Shown: piece by piece, positions 1 to 5,624 of the stretch
Position numbering within the stretch: the stretch's first letter is position 1
Layout of the letters: every line of letters starts with the position of its first letter
Assembly: GCA_910586585.1 (NCBI GenBank)
Contig: CAJUKA010000200.1
Span: 1 to 5,624 of the forward strand
Reading direction: 5' to 3'
Length of the DNA: 5,624 nucleotides
DNA from: an uncultured Lachnospiraceae bacterium
GTDB taxonomy: Bacteria > Bacillota > Clostridia > Lachnospirales > Lachnospiraceae
Notes under the pieces: model-generated
Databases searched by the model: none
What the model was told of the DNA's origin: nothing
What the model saw: only the letters and a program-made list of their open reading frames with translations
Position numbers and translations under genes: made by a program

Positions 1-658
1 GCACTTTGTCTAATGCTTTTGCGAAAAAGTAATCGTGTATCAGGAAGTTGTGCCTGTCATACGGTTTGTCTGCCACCTTATACTGTCCAAATGGCACGTT
101 ACCAACCGCCACATCAAAAAAGTCATTCGGGAAATCCGTCTTTTCAAAACCGGATATTTTGATGTCTGCTTTCGGGTAGAGCTGCTTTGCGATGCGCCCG
201 GTGATTCCGTCAAGCTCCACACCGTAAAGCCTGCTGTCTTTCATTCCCTCCGGCAGCATACCGAAGAAATTCCCAATGCCCGCCGCAGGCTCTAATATAT
301 TCCCTTTTTCAAATCCCATGTTCCCCAGCACCTGATAGATGCTGCGGATAATGGTGGGGCTTGTATAGTGAGCATTTAAGGTACTCTCCCTTGCAGAAGC
401 GTATTCCTGCTCTGATAAAAGGCTTTTTAACTCCCGGTATTCCCCCGCCCATGCGCTTTTGCTCTCGTCAAAGGCGTCGGCAAGACCGCCCCAACCGACA
501 TACTGGCTCAAAATCTCCTGTTCCTCCGGTGTGGCTGTGCGGTTCTCTCTCTCAATCTGTTCAAGGGTGCGGATTGCTTCAATATTTCTCCTGAACTTCT
601 CCTTTGCGCCGCCAGCGCCAAGGGCATCATCTGTAATGCGGAAATTGACCGCATTGGA
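1..658 (-). other. N6-adenine methylase domain of the giant protein (N-terminal part)
   Basis: From residue ~1644 (SNAVNFR) the sequence is typical of the methylase in these element proteins: an entry helix region with ILSQYVGWGGLADAF, then STLNAHYTSP, the SAM-binding motif I LEPAAGIGNFFG (1765-1776), an acidic YGVELD strand (SAM ribose-binding position), and FDVAVGNVPFG with motif IV NVPF at 1830-1833 in place of NPPF/NPPY. The domain continues past base 1, so the remaining motifs and any following helicase cannot be judged. Activity is plausible from motif I and the retained Asn and Pro-Phe of motif IV, but not proven. Confidence 0.85.
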
Positions 659-3600
659 TTTATCAATCTGCGCTTTTTTCTCCGGCTTTGACTGTTCCGG
701 TTCTTCAAAGTGCATCTTTTCAATGACAATATCATAGGGAAACCCGTTTTTATCCCCCGGATATATGGTTGATTCCGTCGTTATGGGCGGCTCTGTCAGG
801 ATATTCTCTGCTTCCTTTACTAACAAACGCTCAAAGTTCTCTTTGCTTTCCACTCGTGAAATCGGAAAAGGGAGATTCAGGTCAAGGAGCTGCACTTCCC
901 TGTTGGAAATATTTTCAATGATATACTCCGATCCCTCAATGGTTACGGTATCACCAACCTGATAATCCAGCCTCTGGACATCATGTCCAGAAGTTTCCTG
1001 CTCTGGTACTGCCAGCTCATGTTCTTTTTGGGAAAAATCTTTCCAAACCCTCCCCGAAACAGCATGGAAATAAGAGGATTCATCTTCCATGATCTCATAC
1101 TCAAGTTCTTTCAGCTCCTCAAGACTTTCAGCCCCTGCTATCTTCTCATGGTATTTAAAGTACACCGTTTCCCTGCCAAGAACCACTTCCAGCCGTTCCA
1201 ACTCCGGCTTCGCCATACGTTCCCATATATCGTCCTTTTCTGTGTGGATAGTAAAACCTTCCCCATCATCGTGGTACTGCAGGGTGTATTGCAGGGAATC
1301 ATGCTCCCCACGAATGTCACACTCAAAGTCATAGACTGTAGTCCGGGAACCTGAAAAATACTCCTGGTTGACTAAGATTAGGTTCTTTACATCTTCTGCG
1401 GTCAGCGGCTTCTCTGCGCCCTCCATTTCAACGGCATCAATATCCGGGAAATAGTCACTGCCCTCAAAGCGTGAGAACACTTCCGCTTCGTGGCGGTCAA
1501 TATCCCTCATGGCTTCAATGTCAATATAATCGTCCTCTATCTCTGCCCTGTCCGGCTTGTGGTCATACTCAAAATGTGTATTCCCGTTTACCTCCGCATA
1601 GAAAAAATCTTTGTCCTCTATAGAATTGCCAAGCACATATACATCATCGCCTGACTTCCATTCGTCCGTCTTTACGCACTCCTGCCCGTCAATGAAAATG
1701 GTGTCATTTGACTTCTGGACATCATGTCCAGAAGTTTCCTTCCCTTCCTGCGCCCGCTTATATGCGCTCTGCTCCTGCATGGACTGGAATACCATCTCAT
1801 CATATCCAATCACATCAATCACATCCGCATGTGCATCTATATATTCCTGCGCCAGCTCACGATTGATAAAAAAGCGGTTATGTTCCGGGTATGGCACAAG
1901 CAGACCGTCCTCCCCTGTTGTCACAAGGCGGTAGCGCACACCCTCCCTGCCATCGGCATAATGGTGTGTATAAAAGCCTATCCCCGGCTCTGCAAAATCT
2001 TCTGATGATTCCAGCGCAACCGTAACTTTCTCCGCCTCTCTTACAGAAACAGCGGCAGATTCTTTTGCGTAATCTTCCCCATTCTCCTTTGCCCCATCCA
2101 GTGTTTCCGAAACGGAAAGAGGGCTTGCGTCCGTATGGTGGGTATTGTATAAGGCATACCCCTCTGTTTCCCTGTCAATCCATAAAAATTCCCCGTCAGG
2201 CAGCTTTGCCGCCCACTCCGCAGGCTGTCCGTTCTCATCGTCCATGTCATGTACGATATGCCAGTCTAATGCCCCCTCGGAAACATCTGAAATACTATTA
2301 TAATTCTGTTCTCCCGCCTGCTTTTCTTCTGCCCGTATCGTAAGTTCTTTCTCAATCTCAATATATCTTCTTGCCTGATTGATAAAGCCGTTCAGGACAG
2401 CAGGGTGCGAAGCGGCAACTATATCCCGGCTCTCATACATCGCATACAGCTCGATAGATTTTGCCCACTCCTTATTTTCCGGGGAAATTCTCTCCTCCTG
2501 CCTCCGGTGCATAATGGTGTTTGCAAGCACATAAGTAACACGCTCTATGCCATATTCCTTTATCACGCCCTCTGCCGTTCCCTTTGGCAGACGGTATCCG
2601 TCAAAGTTTTCAGCGATTGCCCGGTCTATGGCATCTTTGCAGGCAACTTTTGTATCACGCTCCATTTGCGCCTGCGCCTTTTCAAGCTCCTTCTGCGCCT
2701 GTTCTTCTTTATATGCCGCAAACGCTTCTTTTCCTTTGGGGGATAAATATTTATCTTCCTGAATCAGCTTGCGGATACGCTTTTCCACCGCCTTCCATGG
2801 CAGAAGGATTGTTGTATACGGCTCCATGATGCTGCCTTTTTCGAGCCTGATTCCTTTTCCATCATGGTTTTCATAACTGTGGTCAGCCCCGGCAAGGGCA
2901 TGGGTGCTGCCGCCTGTACCATATTCCTTTTTCAAAAAAGCTGCCGCATCCTTACTGTCATGCCCCTCCATGAAGTAATCGTAGATACGGAATGAGCCAT
3001 GCTCAAAGCCGCTTCCCCTGCCGAGCCTGTGGTCTATCTCGTCCTGCGTGATAAAATCCTCTTTTTTCACTTCCACATTGTCAGATACTGGGAAAGTTTT
3101 CTTTTCCAGAAGCAGATTATCAAGTTCCGCCCTCAGTTCCTCTTTCGGCATGACAAAACGGACACGCATCTTTTTTTCGCCGCTTTCAAGCTGTGCCAAT
3201 GCTTTATCCATTTGGGAAGCAGCCCTGTCAATGCCCTCTGGTGTAGATAACAGTTCTATCAGCCCCGCACGGGAATCCGGGTAATTGTTTGCCTTTAATT
3301 CCAGTTCTTCCGGCAGTTCCCCCATGCCGTCACGGAAGAAGAAATACAGACGGTCAGCGATGCGCCCCCGCTCCACTTCGTCCACAAGGTAGGCTTCGTT
3401 TGCGCCCATATATGTGCTGCTTTCTATCTGCGAGCGGATCTGTGTTTCAATCTCCTGCCAGTTCATGGTAAACCTGGGATTTTCCAACGCAGATGTGCCA
3501 TATCCGGCGGTCATGCCCTGTTCATTGAACCACACCGCAACCTGTTTTCCGTTAAATTCAAAGCCTTTTCCGATAGTTTCATATTCCTTTTTGAGAAATT

Positions 3601-5587
3601 CCGCCATTTCTTCCGGCGTCTTGCCCTGCTGGTACTTGGCGTAAATGCGCTTGCGGCTGTCATCCCTGCCGCCCCCGCTCCGCAGAATCGTGTCAAGCTG
3701 TTCCTTCGGCAGCGTTTCCTTTTTCGGTTCAGGGCTTGCTTTTTCTGTCTGGACGCTGCCCAGCTCCGCCTCCTTCATGGCAATGCCGCCCACCTGCTCC
3801 GCAAACATGGAAAAGAGGTCAAGCTGCTGGTACATTCCATTGGTGTCAATCTGCTCCGCTTTTTCTCCCGGAAGCAGGTACACACCGTCCTCTATATAAG
3901 AATTTACCCAATATCTCGCATCTTCCCATGACAGGGTGGTTTCGTTCTCCACTCCCGGCTTTCCGCTCATATTGATATGAAGACCTTCCTCATTGGCATG
4001 GAATCCTATGGGAATCCCCGCCGCTTCCAGCCCGTAATAAGTGCCAAAATGGAAACAGTTTTTAAAATATTCCGTTTGCAGTCTTGTGTCCTGTTCCATT
4101 GAGAAATAACCCGCAATCTCCGGTCTTTTATGGATAAGGAAATGGTCAGAGCATAAAACCCCTTTCTGAACCTCCATCGCTTTTTCCGCAAAGGAAAGGT
4201 CAGCCGAAAAAGAGCCGAACAATGAATCTTCTCCATTATCCGGCTCTCCCGTTTCCTTATTCTGCTGTTCTCTGCCGCTTACAGACTGTAAACCAGCTCC
4301 GTCAGTACGATCTCCTCCGCCGAGTTTTTGATGTTGTTCATCATCTGAACCCACTTCATCTGATCGGACGCTTTCAGTTCCTCGTCCACTCCCTCCGCTT
4401 TCGCCATCTGCTCCATCAGTACGTCCAGCCTCCGTTCTGCCTGCTCCTGAATCTCCAGACAGTGCGCTTTCAGGCTTCCCTCCAGAAGCATCCCGCTGTA
4501 AATCCCCCTCCGGTGTTCCTTCAGATAGTTCCTCCGCATCAGCCCGTACTTGGTCAGCGCTTCCTCCGGCTCGCTGTTGGGTGTCAGGTTGGGTATCAGA
4601 TAATCCCCGTTCTTCTCGTATGTCAGTTTCATGTGCAGTTCCCTCCGTTTCTATGTGATTGGTGTCTGTTTCCGGTTGTGGTTCGTTTTTACTTTCACGC
4701 TTTAAAGCATTATAGCGTGTGTCAGGTTCATTTGCAAGCACTTTTTCCGCATTTTTTTCAGGTCTGCCTGTCTGTACCTCATATGCCTTTTCCTGCGCCT
4801 TATTCCGGGCAGCCTGACGGTCATAAGCCGCAACCGTCCTCCCGATCTCCATAAGGAGCTGCTTGCACATATCCGTTGTGGCGTTTCCGATCACGGACAA
4901 TACCTTTGTGGTGTTAAACTCACTGATATAGCTAAAATCAAACTCATCTTTCCAGTAGTCCATATCAGCGCCGCAGCGTGACAAAAGGGTGTAGGCGATG
5001 CTTGCGGAAAGCGTGTCACGCAGCCTTACCCCCACATTCAGCTCGTCCAGTTCCTCCAAAAAACTGTCCTCTTTCGCATAGGACAGCTCCGGCAGGATTT
5101 CCATGTAATAATCTTCCGCAATCCCCCTTGCAATCTCCATGAGCCTGCCCTCAAAGGAATTATTTTTATCCGTTGCGCCGTATGTCTTTTCAAGCTGTGC
5201 AAGCACCGCTTCCTTGTGTTCTTCCCGAAGCTCCCACAGATACGGCTCTCTGCCAATCCGCCTCGCCTTATGTACGTCTGATACGTCAAAGACATATTTC
5301 AGTCTTGGACGCTCGCTTTCCCGGTCTAAAAGCGCAATCCCCTTTGCCCCTCTGTTTACCCAGCAGAACATTTTTTCATTCCATATCTCCATTGTGGCGC
5401 AGGCGCTGGCATCCGGTCTTTGGGCATAAATAAGCATCTGATCCTCAAAAGGATATTTATACAGCCTTGCGGCTGTATCCAGATATTTCGTCCATTCCCC
5501 GCCGTTCTTAACCACCTGCTTTGCGGTTTCCCCCGCAAGCATGGAGATTTCATGGTATTTTTTTGAAACATAATATTGTTCAGCCAT
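1..5587 (-). CDS. Giant ICE methylase/helicase-type polyvalent protein (3' end outside window)
   Basis: At least 1,862 codons are open with no internal stop; the gene runs off base 1. The ATG at 5587 is chosen because AAGGAGG lies 6 nt upstream and the nearby ATG at 5591 meets a stop after three codons. Visible parts: ArdC/LtrC-like N-terminal segment (residues ~43-88, from YPFEDQMLIYAQRPD to NRGAKGIALL); acidic/Gly-rich linker (~290-455); a module duplicated at 631-727 and 851-948 (shared RIY and AxFLKKEY); Lys/Gln/Glu-rich helix (~955-978); DUF3849-like module (~978-1080, FDGYRL, YVLANTI, SHPAVLNGFINQAR); small acidic modules (~1100-1640); N6-adenine methylase from ~1644 with motif I LEPAAGIG (1765-1772) and motif IV NVPF (1830-1833). 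Family knowledge: such proteins are encoded by clostridial conjugative elements, often with an SNF2/DEAD-type helicase after the methylase. Inferred role: a cytoplasmic DNA-modifying or antirestriction factor helping the element enter new hosts. Family assignment is firm; the exact function is not. Confidence 0.93.
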   Translation of the reverse strand, partial: MAEQYYVSKKYHEISMLAGETAKQVVKNGGEWTKYLDTAARLYKYPFEDQMLIYAQRPDASACATMEIWNEKMFCWVNRGAKGIALLDRESERPRLKYVFDVSDVHKARRIGREPYLWELREEHKEAVLAQLEKTYGATDKNNSFEGRLMEIARGIAEDYYMEILPELSYAKEDSFLEELDELNVGVRLRDTLSASIAYTLLSRCGADMDYWKDEFDFSYISEFNTTKVLSVIGNATTDMCKQLLMEIGRTVAAYDRQAARNKAQEKAYEVQTGRPEKNAEKVLANEPDTRYNALKRESKNEPQPETDTNHIETEGTAHETDIREERGLSDTQPDTQQRAGGSADQVRADAEELSEGTPEGDLQRDASGGKPESALSGDSGAGRTEAGRTDGADGESGGSGRGTESVRSDEVGSDDEQHQKLGGGDRTDGAGLQSVSGREQQNKETGEPDNGEDSLFGSFSADLSFAEKAMEVQKGVLCSDHFLIHKRPEIAGYFSMEQDTRLQTEYFKNCFHFGTYYGLEAAGIPIGFHANEEGLHINMSGKPGVENETTLSWEDARYWVNSYIEDGVYLLPGEKAEQIDTNGMYQQLDLFSMFAEQVGGIAMKEAELGSVQTEKASPEPKKETLPKEQLDTILRSGGGRDDSRKRIYAKYQQGKTPEEMAEFLKKEYETIGKGFEFNGKQVAVWFNEQGMTAGYGTSALENPRFTMNWQEIETQIRSQIESSTYMGANEAYLVDEVERGRIADRLYFFFRDGMGELPEELELKANNYPDSRAGLIELLSTPEGIDRAASQMDKALAQLESGEKKMRVRFVMPKEELRAELDNLLLEKKTFPVSDNVEVKKEDFITQDEIDHRLGRGSGFEHGSFRIYDYFMEGHDSKDAAAFLKKEYGTGGSTHALAGADHSYENHDGKGIRLEKGSIMEPYTTILLPWKAVEKRIRKLIQEDKYLSPKGKEAFAAYKEEQAQKELEKAQAQMERDTKVACKDAIDRAIAENFDGYRLPKGTAEGVIKEYGIERVTYVLANTIMHRRQEERISPENKEWAKSIELYAMYESRDIVAASHPAVLNGFINQARRYIEIEKELTIRAEEKQAGEQNYNSISDVSEGALDWHIVHDMDDENGQPAEWAAKLPDGEFLWIDRETEGYALYNTHHTDASPLSVSETLDGAKENGEDYAKESAAVSVREAEKVTVALESSEDFAEPGIGFYTHHYADGREGVRYRLVTTGEDGLLVPYPEHNRFFINRELAQEYIDAHADVIDVIGYDEMVFQSMQEQSAYKRAQEGKETSGHDVQKSNDTIFIDGQECVKTDEWKSGDDVYVLGNSIEDKDFFYAEVNGNTHFEYDHKPDRAEIEDDYIDIEAMRDIDRHEAEVFSRFEGSDYFPDIDAVEMEGAEKPLTAEDVKNLILVNQEYFSGSRTTVYDFECDIRGEHDSLQYTLQYHDDGEGFTIHTEKDDIWERMAKPELERLEVVLGRETVYFKYHEKIAGAESLEELKELEYEIMEDESSYFHAVSGRVWKDFSQKEHELAVPEQETSGHDVQRLDYQVGDTVTIEGSEYIIENISNREVQLLDLNLPFPISRVESKENFERLLVKEAENILTEPPITTESTIYPGDKNGFPYDIVIEKMHFEEPEQSKPEKKAQIDKSNAVNFRITDDALGAGGAKEKFRRNIEAIRTLEQIERENRTATPEEQEILSQYVGWGGLADAFDESKSAWAGEYRELKSLLSEQEYASARESTLNAHYTSPTIIRSIYQVLGNMGFEKGNILEPAAGIGNFFGMLPEGMKDSRLYGVELDGITGRIAKQLYPKADIKISGFEKTDFPNDFFDVAVGNVPFGQYKVADKPYDRHNFLIHDYFFAKALDKV
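973..999. repeat. 27-bp palindromic direct repeat, copy A
   Basis: Exactly identical to 1714-1740 over 27 bp. Its core is a palindrome with 9-bp arms (TCTGGACAT and ATGTCCAGA) around one central base, 973-991. In the giant gene it encodes ETSGHDVQ (residues 1531-1538), just before a small beta-type module beginning YQVGDTVTIEG. Flanking bases differ from copy B on both sides. Confidence 0.9.
1714..1740. repeat. 27-bp palindromic direct repeat, copy B
   Basis: Second exact copy. Here the palindrome extends to 12-bp arms around one central base (1711-1735), so the mRNA could form a stable hairpin. It encodes ETSGHDVQ again (residues 1284-1291), in the same frame as copy A, at the boundary before a module beginning NDTIFIDGQE. 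The copies are 741 bp (247 codons) apart. Confidence 0.9.
2744..3037 (-). repeat. Duplicated protein module, copy 2 (residues 851-948)
   Basis: Second copy of the module at 631-727: GSG (858-860), RIYDYF (867-872), AAFLKKEYGTGG (Tyr at 889), HDGKGI, then LPWKAVEKRIRKLI and a Tyr-Leu end (947-948). About 120 residues containing RIADRLYFFFRDG and RVRFVMPKEE separate the copies. It is followed by a charged Lys/Gln/Glu helix and the DUF3849-like module. Confidence 0.75.
3407..3697 (-). repeat. Duplicated protein module, copy 1 (residues 631-727)
   Basis: Residues 631-727 of the giant protein align with 851-948 almost without gaps. Shared positions include a Gly-rich turn (GGG at 638-640), RIY (647-649), FLKKEY ending at 669, an aromatic/Gly stretch and a closing Trp-x-x-(I/V)-E helix that ends in Tyr-Met. 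The distance from RIY to FLKKEY is 20 residues in both copies. DNA identity is low, so the duplication is old. As I recall, two such copies are usual in this protein family. Confidence 0.75.
4279..4632 (-). CDS. tnpV: TnpV family transposon-encoded protein, nested in the giant gene
   Basis: A complete 117-residue protein from ATG to TAA. It begins MKLTYEKNGDYLIPNL and contains LTKYGLMRRNYLKEHRRG (about residues 27-44), MEQMAKAEGV and a C-terminal NSAEEIVLTELVYSL. I recognise this from memory as the TnpV family of clostridial mobile elements (first named in Tn4451), whose members are about this length; their biochemical role is unknown. The whole gene lies inside the giant gene, same strand, shifted one base downstream relative to the giant codons, overlapping residues ~319-437 of the giant protein. 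It has GGAGG nine bases before the ATG and a promoter-like sequence about 70 bases further upstream. Codon choice looks real: almost every Leu is CTG, and GAG, AAG and AAC are frequent. The giant frame here gives a low-complexity peptide instead. No terminator is seen after the stop. Expression is inferred, not shown. Confidence 0.88.
   Translation of the reverse strand: MKLTYEKNGDYLIPNLTPNSEPEEALTKYGLMRRNYLKEHRRGIYSGMLLEGSLKAHCLEIQEQAERRLDVLMEQMAKAEGVDEELKASDQMKWVQMMNNIKNSAEEIVLTELVYSL
4642..4646 (-). promoter_or_regulatory. Ribosome binding site of nested tnpV
   Basis: GGAGG on the minus strand, with nine bases between it and the ATG at 4632-4630, which is a workable Shine-Dalgarno distance. 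It supports this ATG as the tnpV start and argues that the nested frame can be translated independently of the giant frame, in which the same bases are read as Thr-Glu-Gly codons. Confidence 0.65.
4709..4737 (-). promoter_or_regulatory. Candidate sigma-70-type promoter for tnpV
   Basis: On the minus strand, TTGCAA (4737-4732, 4 of 6 matches to the -35 consensus) is followed after exactly 17 bases by a perfect TATAAT (4714-4709). Transcription would start near 4702, leaving a leader of about 70 nt before the tnpV ATG. It lies inside the coding sequence of the giant protein, where the bases encode an ordinary linker (region ANEPDTRYNAL), so a chance match is possible. The combination of a perfect -10, ideal spacing and correct placement upstream of a recognisable gene with its own ribosome binding site makes it credible. 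Confidence 0.45.
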
Positions 5588-5593
5588 TCATGC

Positions 5594-5600
5594 CCTCCTT
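5594..5600 (-). promoter_or_regulatory. Ribosome binding site of the giant gene
   Basis: AAGGAGG on the minus strand, six bases before the ATG at 5587-5585: a full-consensus Shine-Dalgarno for Bacillota. It fixes the start of the giant gene. A TAA stop in another frame (5601-5599) overlaps its first two bases, which suggests tight coupling to an upstream gene in the same operon. Confidence 0.85.
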
Positions 5601-5624
5601 AATCATAAAACCCGTTTTCCTCTA
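5599..5624 (-). CDS. Possible 3' end of an upstream operon gene (partial)
   Basis: One minus-strand frame reads Glu-Glu-Asn-Gly-Phe-Tyr-Asp and then TAA (stop at 5601-5599), ending 11 bases before the giant gene's ATG and running into its ribosome binding site. That spacing is typical of tightly packed conjugative-element operons. Only seven codons are visible, so the product cannot be named. Another frame is open into the start of the giant gene, to a TGA at 5582-5580, and could be the true upstream frame instead. Confidence 0.35.

Larger units (their letters stand above)
4223..4720 (-). other. Low-complexity linker of the giant protein, dual-coding with tnpV
   Basis: Giant-protein residues ~290-455 are rich in Gly, Asp, Glu, Ser, Thr, Arg and Gln, with no hydrophobic core, so they are probably disordered. 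Recurrent short patterns such as GRTD, GADG and GGGDRTDG are what results from reading tnpV codons one base out of register: CTG-GAG strings become GGA, and CTGA strings become ACT-GA. Gly is mostly GGA here, but GGC/GGG elsewhere in the giant gene. Codon use thus marks tnpV as the constrained frame and the giant frame as the passenger. The giant frame was checked triplet by triplet from 4280 to 4660 and has no stop. Confidence 0.8.

Noticed and set aside
983..1354. A 123-codon plus-strand open frame
   Set aside because: It is antisense to the giant gene, begins inside the 27-bp repeat and has no recognisable domain; treated as a shadow.
1711..1735. The palindrome of repeat copy B as a transcription terminator
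   Set aside because: There is no T-run after the stem on either strand, and it lies in the middle of an open gene.
1808..1825. Nine-base tandem repeat (aatcacatc twice)
   Set aside because: It encodes the ordinary Asp-Val-Ile-Asp-Val-Ile stretch of the giant protein; two units only, explained by the repeated dipeptide pattern.
4006..4236. A short minus-strand frame just downstream of tnpV that could have been a second nested gene
   Set aside because: Unlike tnpV it has no family resemblance, and its peptide looks like an out-of-frame reading of the giant gene, which is well-structured protein here.
4279..4632. The possibility that the giant gene is broken by the tnpV segment (pseudogene or sequencing frameshift)
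   Set aside because: Reading each triplet from 5587 to 1 gave no stop and no change of frame, and recognisable family modules lie in the same frame before and after tnpV.
4222..4854. A 210-codon plus-strand open frame, the longest complete one in the window
   Set aside because: It lies antisense to the overlap of two genuine minus-strand frames, which together deplete antisense stops. Its product is a Leu/Pro/His/Phe-rich composition typical of antisense shadows, and I see no family resemblance.

Overview
The window is almost entirely one very large minus-strand gene. It starts at 5587 behind a strong ribosome binding site and is still open at base 1, so at least 1,862 codons are present and the 3' end is missing. 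The product is the giant multidomain methylase/helicase-type protein ('large polyvalent protein') carried by integrative conjugative elements of Clostridia, such as Tn1549/CTn-like elements. The host is therefore probably a gut-type Bacillota/Clostridia species (Lachnospiraceae-like), and the window lies inside a mobile element. This rests on recognised family features: an ArdC-like N-terminal segment, a duplicated module of about 97 residues, a DUF3849-like module, and the start of an N6-adenine methylase domain with the motifs LEPAAGIG and NVPF. A helicase part is expected beyond base 1 but is not visible.

Layout, following the gene from 5587 downward. Bases 5588-5624 hold the ribosome binding site and probably the last codons of an upstream gene. 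Bases 5587 to about 4720 encode the N-terminal ArdC-like region. Bases 4720-4223 encode a low-complexity Gly/Asp/Glu/Ser/Arg-rich linker. Bases 4223-2340 encode globular modules, including two copies of one domain and a DUF3849-like module. Bases 2340-660 encode a chain of small, mostly acidic, beta-rich accessory modules. Bases 658-1 encode the first part of the methylase.

The notable feature is a gene inside the gene. The linker of the giant protein is the same DNA as a complete 117-codon tnpV gene (4632-4279), on the same strand but shifted by one base. TnpV is a small conserved transposon protein of unknown role, known from Tn4451-type and other clostridial elements. The nested gene has its own GGAGG ribosome binding site and a promoter-like TTGCAA-17-TATAAT sequence upstream, also inside the giant gene. 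I checked the giant frame codon by codon through the overlap and found no stop, so both proteins can be encoded.

A second unexplained structure is an exact 27-bp repeat with a near-perfect palindrome. It occurs twice (973-999 and 1714-1740), 741 bp apart and in the same reading frame, and inserts the peptide ETSGHDVQ at two linkers between modules. I saw no RNA genes, CRISPR array, insertion sequence, terminator or credible plus-strand gene.
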